Shown: piece after piece, positions 7,566 to 11,194 of the stretch
How the letters are laid out: each line of letters opens with the position of its first letter
How positions within the stretch are numbered: position 1 is the stretch's first letter
Notes under the pieces: generated by a model
The model's database searches: none
What the model was told of the DNA's origin: nothing
Seen by the model: the letters and a program-made list of their open reading frames with translations, nothing else
DNA from: Eubacterium sp. CAG:786
GTDB taxonomy: Bacteria > Bacillota > Clostridia > Oscillospirales > Ruminococcaceae
Length of the DNA: 11,194 nucleotides
Assembly (NCBI GenBank): GCA_000432175.1
Contig: HF989517.1
Span: 45,094-56,287 of the forward strand
Direction of reading: 5' to 3'
Position numbers and translations under genes: made by a program

Positions 7566-8873
7566 TCAATCGCAGTAGCCGAATGCGAGGACGAAATATG
7601 CCTGCGCGTCGCCGGGTTCCATGCGTATTTCAACGGTATGCTCAGCGCTCTCTGCGTCGTCGATGAGGTAGGAAGTAACGGGGTTGTCCCAGCCGTCGGA
7701 CATGTTGGCGTCAACGGATTTCACCTTTTCGCCGTCAACATAGATGTCAGCGGCGCCGTACTTGTCGCTGTCCTGCGCCTTGAATACCATTTCAAGCACG
7801 CTGCAGGTGATGTTGAACTTTATCGAACCGCCGCTTGTGCCCTTGTACATCCAGCCGTTGTGGAACGACGCATGTGTGTCATGCTCCTTGAAGCCGTCAA
7901 GCTCCACGCCGGTCATGGTTTCTCTGTCCATGTAGTGCATGTTCATGTATTTTGCGCTGAATACCGGGTCGGGGAGATCCTTGTTTACTTCGCCGACGTT
8001 CTCGGCAACAACGGGGAGCACCTTCTGGTAGTAGTTATCCACAAAATCGGTGATGCACTTGTGACCGTATGCGTTCGGGTGGGACTGGTCGTCGGAGTAG
8101 TCCTGCCACGTCATTCTGCCGGCTTCTATTTCGGCGTAAACGCTGTCGGGAACGCTTATCATAGGCAGACCGTAATTCTCGCCTATCTGGGACATGTGCT
8201 CCTGGCAGGTGTAGCCGCTGTCAAGGACGGTGAACAGGAGCACTACCGCGATGTCCTTGTCCTGGGTGAGGAGCGTGCGCACCAGGCTCTCGTAAGCGTT
8301 TTTGTAGTCGCTTTCCTGACCGTCGTTTACAGCAAACTCAACGAAAACAATGTCAGGGTCTGCGGAAAGCACGTCGCGCTCCAGTCTGAGGTTCCCGAGG
8401 AGGGAGGGGGTGCCGCTGATACCGGCGTTCACTCCGGTGACTGTGATGTCAGGGAAGTAACCCTGCAGAAGATCGGTGCAGGTTTTGGCGTAGAATTCAG
8501 TGGTACCTGCATTATAGCCTTCGGTTATGGAGCCGCCGATGTACGCAACTGTGATATCCTCGCCGTTCTGCGCTTTCTGGAACACATTCGCCATTCTGGT
8601 CATATCGCCGGTGGAAAGCAGGGAGCGGTCCACCATCTTTTCGTAGTCGGTGCGGGTATCGTCAGCTTCTGCAGTCGGCTCTGCTGCGCTTTCCGCTTCA
8701 GAGGAAACAGGCGCGGATACTGAGTTTTCTGCGGTGGAAGCAGTGCTGCTGTCTGCGGGAGAGGTGCTGTCGGACGAGGTCTGCTCCTGGCTCGGGGTGG
8801 AATTGCTGCCATTGCATGCTGTGAAAGTCAGCAGCATTGACGCTGCAAGTATCACTGACAGGAATTTTTTCAT
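7566..8873 (-). CDS. Secreted lipoprotein, SGNH/GDSL-family esterase
   Basis: This 435-residue lipoprotein has a signal peptide ending at lipidation Cys20 (LLTFTAC; Phe at -3 is less usual than Leu). A disordered Ser/Thr/Ala/Glu-rich linker (about 21-72) should hold the enzyme off the membrane. The SGNH hydrolase blocks are complete: nucleophile S115 in GGSITEG, oxyanion-hole G151 in NAGISG, N183 in VEFAVND, and D262/H265 in DDQSHPNAYGH. After residue 300 comes a second domain of about 130 residues rich in beta-type segments (GGSIKFNI, AADIYVDGEKV, HTVEIRM), probably a beta-sandwich. The GGSIT variant is frequent in carbohydrate deacetylases, so removal of acetyl or other acyl groups from plant or host glycans is plausible, but the substrate is unknown. 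ATG 8873 is chosen for AAGGAG at 8881-8886 and the signal peptide; the frame stays open to 9023 but the extension has neither. It is monocistronic in this window. Confidence 0.88.
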   Translation of the reverse strand: MKKFLSVILAASMLLTFTACNGSNSTPSQEQTSSDSTSPADSSTASTAENSVSAPVSSEAESAAEPTAEADDTRTDYEKMVDRSLLSTGDMTRMANVFQKAQNGEDITVAYIGGSITEGYNAGTTEFYAKTCTDLLQGYFPDITVTGVNAGISGTPSLLGNLRLERDVLSADPDIVFVEFAVNDGQESDYKNAYESLVRTLLTQDKDIAVVLLFTVLDSGYTCQEHMSQIGENYGLPMISVPDSVYAEIEAGRMTWQDYSDDQSHPNAYGHKCITDFVDNYYQKVLPVVAENVGEVNKDLPDPVFSAKYMNMHYMDRETMTGVELDGFKEHDTHASFHNGWMYKGTSGGSIKFNITCSVLEMVFKAQDSDKYGAADIYVDGEKVKSVDANMSDGWDNPVTSYLIDDAESAEHTVEIRMEPGDAQAYFVLAFGYCD

Positions 8874-8880
8874 TTTGTTT

Positions 8881-8886
8881 CTCCTT
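8881..8886 (-). promoter_or_regulatory. Ribosome binding site of the esterase lipoprotein
   Basis: On the - strand AAGGAG lies 7 nt upstream of ATG 8873. It fixes the start at the signal peptide and argues against the upstream in-frame extension to 9023, which would also run through the promoter. Confidence 0.85.
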
Positions 8887-8919
8887 ATAAATATGTTACG
8901 GGTGCTTATCCATGTTTCA

Positions 8920-8948
8920 ATTATAGCCGAATGTGCCGTGATTGTCAA
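8920..8948 (-). promoter_or_regulatory. Consensus sigma-A promoter of the esterase lipoprotein gene
   Basis: On the - strand TTGACA (8948-8943) and TATAAT (8925-8920) are both perfect and separated by exactly 17 nt. The start site is predicted near 8913, giving a leader of about 40 nt. So strong a core promoter on a secreted enzyme suggests control by a repressor or by catabolite control. Confidence 0.88.
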
Positions 8949-8949
8949 T

Positions 8950-8963
8950 AGTAAACGGTTACA
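8950..8963. promoter_or_regulatory. Palindromic operator-like site (cre / LacI-family type)
   Basis: AGTAAACGGTTACA is a near palindrome (GTAAAC/GGTTAC, one mismatched pair) with a central CG. It fits the catabolite-responsive element consensus TGWNANCGNTNWCA at all but the first base, and also the general form of LacI-family operators. It begins 1 nt upstream of the -35 box of the esterase promoter, about -37 to -50. In Bacillus, cre sites upstream of a promoter can activate and those overlapping it can repress, so the direction of control is open. Confidence 0.55.
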
Positions 8964-9034
8964 CAGAATGAAAAATATTGCCGCATGAATATAACCACAA
9001 ATGTGCTGAAACGTATGGATCACGCAGGAATTAT

Positions 9035-9038
9035 ATAA
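9035..9038. repeat. Left copy of ATAA target-site duplication
   Basis: ATAA directly precedes the left terminal inverted repeat and is repeated right after the other end. The surroundings are AT-rich, so chance is possible. Confidence 0.55.
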
Positions 9039-9200
9039 GGTAACCTCTAAAAACCTCCTTCACGGCAGATTTCTATGACTTATATCATCTGTTGCGTTAC
9101 CAAACCTTGAAATACATCAAGTATTACTGCGGTTTGGTGCCTTACATCTGATATAAGTCATATACAAAATCTGCTCGTGTCCCGGTTTTTAGAGGTTACC
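9039..9200. mobile_element. MITE-like palindromic element, 162 bp
   Basis: The ends are a perfect 17-bp inverted repeat, GGTAACCTCTAAAAACC (9039-9055) and its complement (9184-9200). Inside, further arms pair in register: CACG 9061-9064 with 9176-9179, GCAGATTT 9065-9072 with 9167-9174, ATGACTTATATCA 9075-9087 with 9149-9161, and ACCAAACC 9099-9106 with 9131-9138. The whole element could therefore fold into one long hairpin. A short CTTGA/TCAAG stem sits near its tip. It is flanked by ATAA on both sides (9035-9038, 9201-9204), a probable 4-bp target duplication. It has no open frame, so it would move only with a transposase encoded elsewhere. The parent insertion sequence family is not recognised. 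Confidence 0.8.
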
Positions 9201-9204
9201 ATAA
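9201..9204. repeat. Right copy of ATAA target-site duplication
   Basis: ATAA directly follows the right terminal inverted repeat and matches the left flank. Only a length of 4 (or, trivially, 1) gives a match at the two borders. Confidence 0.55.
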
Positions 9205-9253
9205 GAAAATTGCAGAAAAGATAAAATATTTTCGCATAACGGGTATTTCAGAC

Positions 9254-9282
9254 TTGACATAACGAATAAATTGTCTTATAAT
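9254..9282 (+). promoter_or_regulatory. Consensus sigma-A promoter of serC-serA
   Basis: TTGACA (9254-9259) and TATAAT (9277-9282) are both perfect with a 17-nt spacer. The start site is predicted at about 9289. AT-rich sequence at about 9205-9245, with runs of A and T, could act as an UP element. The MITE-like element ends about 53 bp upstream of the -35 box, so the core promoter is intact. Confidence 0.92.
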
Positions 9283-9288
9283 AGAAGT

Positions 9289-9383
9289 GTTAATTCATTT
9301 TATTAACTCAGGGTGCGCCTTTTATGCGTGGTGTTCCCTGAACATCGAAATTATGCGGTATAAATTAATGTGCGTATGCACAT
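9289..9383 (+). promoter_or_regulatory. Structured 5' leader of serC with three stem-loops
   Basis: The first stem pairs GTTAAT (9289-9294) with ATTAAC (9302-9307) and begins at the predicted +1; as DNA it is also an operator-like palindrome. The second follows without a gap: TCAGGG (9308-9313) with CCCTGA (9336-9341), then, past a T-T mismatch, GCGCC (9315-9319) with GGTGT (9330-9334). The third is ATGTGC (9368-9373) with GCACAT (9378-9383), about 10 nt before the ribosome binding site. None is followed by a U-run, so this is not a plain terminator attenuator. No T-box sequence or known riboswitch core was recognised. Confidence 0.5.
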
Positions 9384-9405
9384 GAAATTAACAGGAGGCA
9401 ATTCA

Positions 9406-10485
9406 ATGAGAGTTTACAACTTCAGCGCAGGTCCCGCAGTGCTGCCCGAGGAAGTTCTTCAGGAAGCAGCAGATGAAATGCTCGATTACAAGGGCACAGG
9501 CATGTCCGTTATGGAGATGTCCCACCGCTCAAAGGCTTACGACGCTATCATCAAGGAAGCTGAAAAGGATATCCGCGATATCATGAACATTCCGGATAAC
9601 TATAAGGTACTGTTCCTTCAGGGCGGCGCTTCACAGCAGTTTGCAGCTGTTCCTATGAACCTCATGAAGAACAAGAAGGCAGCCTACATAATCACCGGTC
9701 AGTGGGCTAAGAAGGCTTATCAGGAAGCCAAGATCTACGGCGACGCCGTTGCAGTTGCTTCTTCCGCAGACAAGACCTTCTCCTATATTCCTGACTGCTC
9801 CGACCTCGATATCCCCGAGGACGCTGATTATGTTTACATCTGCGAGAACAACACCATTTATGGTACAAAGTTCAAGACCCTTCCCAACACAAAGGGCCAC
9901 ACTCTGGTTGCCGATGTTTCCTCATGCTTCCTGTCTGAGCCGGTTGACGTAACAAAGTACGGCGTTATCTACGGCGGCGTTCAGAAGAACGTAGGCCCTG
10001 CAGGTCTGGTCATCGCTATTATCCGCGAGGATCTCATCACCGATGACGTTCTCCCCGGAACTCCCACCATGCTCAAGTGGAAGACACAGGCTGACAACGA
10101 CTCCCTCTACAATACCCCGAACTGCTATGCTATCTACATCTGCGGCAAGGTATTCAAGTGGATAAAGAAGATGGGCGGCCTTGAGGCAATGAAGGCTCAC
10201 AACGAGAAGAAGGCTAAGATCCTTTATGATTTCCTCGACCAGAGCAAGCTGTTCAAGGGCACTGTTGAGCCTAAGGACCGTTCTCTGATGAACGTTCCGT
10301 TCGTTACCGGCAACGAGGAGCTTGACGCGAAGTTCGTCAAGGAGGCTACCGCAGCTGGCTTTGTAAACCTCAAGGGTCACAGAACCGTAGGCGGCATGAG
10401 AGCTTCCATCTACAACGCTATGCCTATCGAGGGCGTTGAGAAGCTGGTTGAATTCATGAAGAAGTTCGAGACTGAAAACGGCTGA
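9406..10485 (+). CDS. serC: Phosphoserine aminotransferase SerC
   Basis: SerC is a PLP enzyme that transfers the amino group of glutamate to 3-phosphohydroxypyruvate to give phosphoserine, step 2 of serine synthesis. It can also act in pyridoxal phosphate synthesis in some bacteria. The 359-residue product begins with the family signature NFSAGPAVLPEEVL (5-18). LQGGASQQF (71-79) contacts the cofactor phosphate, and the PLP-binding lysine is K194 in GGVQKNVGPAG. The C-terminal HRTVGGMRAS (325-334) carries conserved phosphate-binding arginines. ATG 9406 is chosen for the strong AGGAGG (9393-9398, 7 nt spacing); the frame is open from GTG 9370, but that start would lie inside the third leader stem-loop. 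Codon use is strongly biased (ATC, GTT, TCC), unlike the ATA-rich genes upstream, which suggests high expression. Confidence 0.97.
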   Translation: MRVYNFSAGPAVLPEEVLQEAADEMLDYKGTGMSVMEMSHRSKAYDAIIKEAEKDIRDIMNIPDNYKVLFLQGGASQQFAAVPMNLMKNKKAAYIITGQWAKKAYQEAKIYGDAVAVASSADKTFSYIPDCSDLDIPEDADYVYICENNTIYGTKFKTLPNTKGHTLVADVSSCFLSEPVDVTKYGVIYGGVQKNVGPAGLVIAIIREDLITDDVLPGTPTMLKWKTQADNDSLYNTPNCYAIYICGKVFKWIKKMGGLEAMKAHNEKKAKILYDFLDQSKLFKGTVEPKDRSLMNVPFVTGNEELDAKFVKEATAAGFVNLKGHRTVGGMRASIYNAMPIEGVEKLVEFMKKFETENG

Positions 10486-10511
10486 TATACCTGATCAAAG
10501 GAGATCGTGAC

Positions 10512-11194
10512 ATGATAAACGTACTTACACTTAACAAGATCGCCGCATGCGGTACCGACCTGCTCGACAAGAGCAAGTACACCGTTGGTGATGATATCGC
10601 AAATCCTGACGCTATCCTGGTTCGCTCCGCTTCCATGCACGAGATGGAACTGCCCTCCAACCTGCTGGCTATCGCAAGAGCGGGCGCAGGCGTCAACAAT
10701 ATCCCGATTGACAAGTGCAGCGAGCAGGGCGTTGTAGTATTCAACACCCCCGGCGCTAACGCGAATGCAGTTAAGGAACTGGTCATCGCTGGTCTGCTTC
10801 TTTCCTCCAGAAAGATCCCGGCTGCTATGGACTGGATCAAGACTCTCAAGGGCAAGGGCGACGAGGTAGGAAAGCTGGTCGAGAAGGGCAAGAGCCAGTT
10901 CGTAGGTCCTGAGATCATGGGCAAGAAGCTCGGTGTTATCGGTCTGGGCGCTATCGGTATCCTGGTAGCTAACGCAGCTGCAGAACTCGGCATGGACGTT
11001 TACGGCGCTGACCCGTATCTTTCCGTTGAGAACGCTCTTAAGCTTTCCGGCAAGGTCCACTACGTAAAGAGCAACAAGGAGATCTTCGAAAAGTGCGACT
11101 ATATCACACTGCATGTTCCCGCACTGCCTGATACAAAGGGCATGATCAACGCAGAGGCTATCGCTTCCATGAAGAAGACTGTACGCCTGCTGAA
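10512..11194 (+). CDS. serA: D-3-phosphoglycerate dehydrogenase SerA (3' truncated)
   Basis: SerA oxidises 3-phosphoglycerate to 3-phosphohydroxypyruvate with NAD, the first step of the phosphorylated serine pathway and the source of the SerC substrate. The frame runs open off the end of the window, giving 227 residues. The start of the substrate-binding domain includes RAGAGVNNIPIDKC (56-69) and NTPGANANAVKEL (78-90). The Rossmann NAD site is GLGAIG (144-149) with the acidic ribose-binding D167, and HVPALPDTKG follows at 201-210. The catalytic Arg, Glu and His and any C-terminal ACT domain lie beyond the window, so serine feedback cannot be judged. AAAGGAG (10497-10503) is 8 nt before ATG 10512. 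The gene follows serC by 26 nt with no terminator, so the two form an operon. Confidence 0.95.
   Translation, partial: MINVLTLNKIAACGTDLLDKSKYTVGDDIANPDAILVRSASMHEMELPSNLLAIARAGAGVNNIPIDKCSEQGVVVFNTPGANANAVKELVIAGLLLSSRKIPAAMDWIKTLKGKGDEVGKLVEKGKSQFVGPEIMGKKLGVIGLGAIGILVANAAAELGMDVYGADPYLSVENALKLSGKVHYVKSNKEIFEKCDYITLHVPALPDTKGMINAEAIASMKKTVRLL

Larger units (their letters stand above)
8874..9405. other. 532-bp divergent intergenic region
   Basis: This gene-free stretch separates the - strand esterase from serC. In order it holds the esterase leader and promoter (8874-8948), the operator-like palindrome (8950-8963), about 70 bp with no recognised signal, the MITE-like element with its ATAA flanks (9035-9204), an AT-rich tract (about 9205-9245) that could act as an UP element, the serC promoter (9254-9282) and the structured serC leader. 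No tRNA, protein gene or known riboswitch was recognised. Confidence 0.8.

Noticed and set aside
7638..8723. Long open frame on the + strand opposite the esterase gene.
   Set aside because: It is antisense to an intact enzyme with all catalytic blocks, has no recognisable domain, and arises from the codon bias of the real gene.
8874..9023. N-terminal extension of the esterase by 50 residues.
   Set aside because: It covers the promoter and operator-like site and would place the signal peptide inside the protein; AAGGAG at 8881-8886 fixes the start at 8873.
9324..9341. A five-codon frame (Met-Arg-Gly-Val-Pro, stop) in the serC leader that could be a leader peptide.
   Set aside because: It contains no serine or glycine run, has only a weak ribosome binding site and lies within the second stem-loop, so chance is the simpler explanation.
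9370..9405. Upstream GTG start extending serC by 12 residues.
   Set aside because: The extension lies in the third leader hairpin, lacks its own ribosome binding site, and covers AGGAGG at 9393-9398; SerC proteins start with the MRVYNFSAGP-type segment.
9289..9405. T-box or serine-sensing riboswitch ahead of serC.
   Set aside because: The AGGGTGC at 9310-9316 is only faintly like a T-box core; there is no specifier stem, no terminator/antiterminator pair and the leader is too short.

Overview
The window looks like chromosome of a Clostridia-class Firmicute, most likely an Oscillospiraceae/Ruminococcus-type gut or rumen anaerobe. The reasons are strong AGGAGG-type ribosome binding sites, sigma-A promoters, moderate GC with frequent ATA isoleucine codons, a linked DUF1385-prmC pair, and recA-recX-rimO-pgsA gene content. 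The genus is an inference; no rRNA or tRNA is present to test it.

Positions 1-7387 (+ strand) form one tightly packed run of eight genes. They are the end of an OmpR/PhoB-type response regulator, its sensor histidine kinase, a DUF1385 (YqhQ-like) membrane protein, prmC, recA, recX, rimO and pgsA. Six junctions overlap or are 1-2 nt apart and the widest gap is 18 nt, so translational coupling and co-transcription are likely. No convincing promoter or LexA box is seen directly ahead of recA, whose ribosome binding site lies inside the end of prmC. The run ends at a 13-bp stem terminator at 7455-7492.

Positions 7388-7565 are a convergent intergenic region with that terminator, a second small hairpin and a short repeated motif. 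On the - strand at 7566-8873 is a secreted lipoprotein with an SGNH/GDSL esterase domain and a C-terminal probable beta-sandwich domain. It has its own consensus sigma-A promoter and, just upstream of the -35 box, a palindrome that resembles a cre/LacI-family operator.

Positions 8874-9405 are a 532-bp divergent intergenic region. Besides the two promoters it holds a 162-bp palindromic element with perfect 17-bp terminal inverted repeats and a 4-bp ATAA duplication. This is a good candidate for a MITE-type non-autonomous transposable element. From 9254 a perfect consensus promoter drives a structured leader of about 117 nt with three stem-loops, followed by serC and the start of serA. Together these two genes encode steps 2 and 1 of phosphorylated serine synthesis.

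Most of the window is ordinary housekeeping sequence. The items worth a second look are the MITE-like element, the structured serC leader with a palindrome at the transcription start, the operator-like site at the esterase promoter, and the wiring of recA behind a two-component system and prmC. I saw no clear sign of a wholly new multi-gene system.
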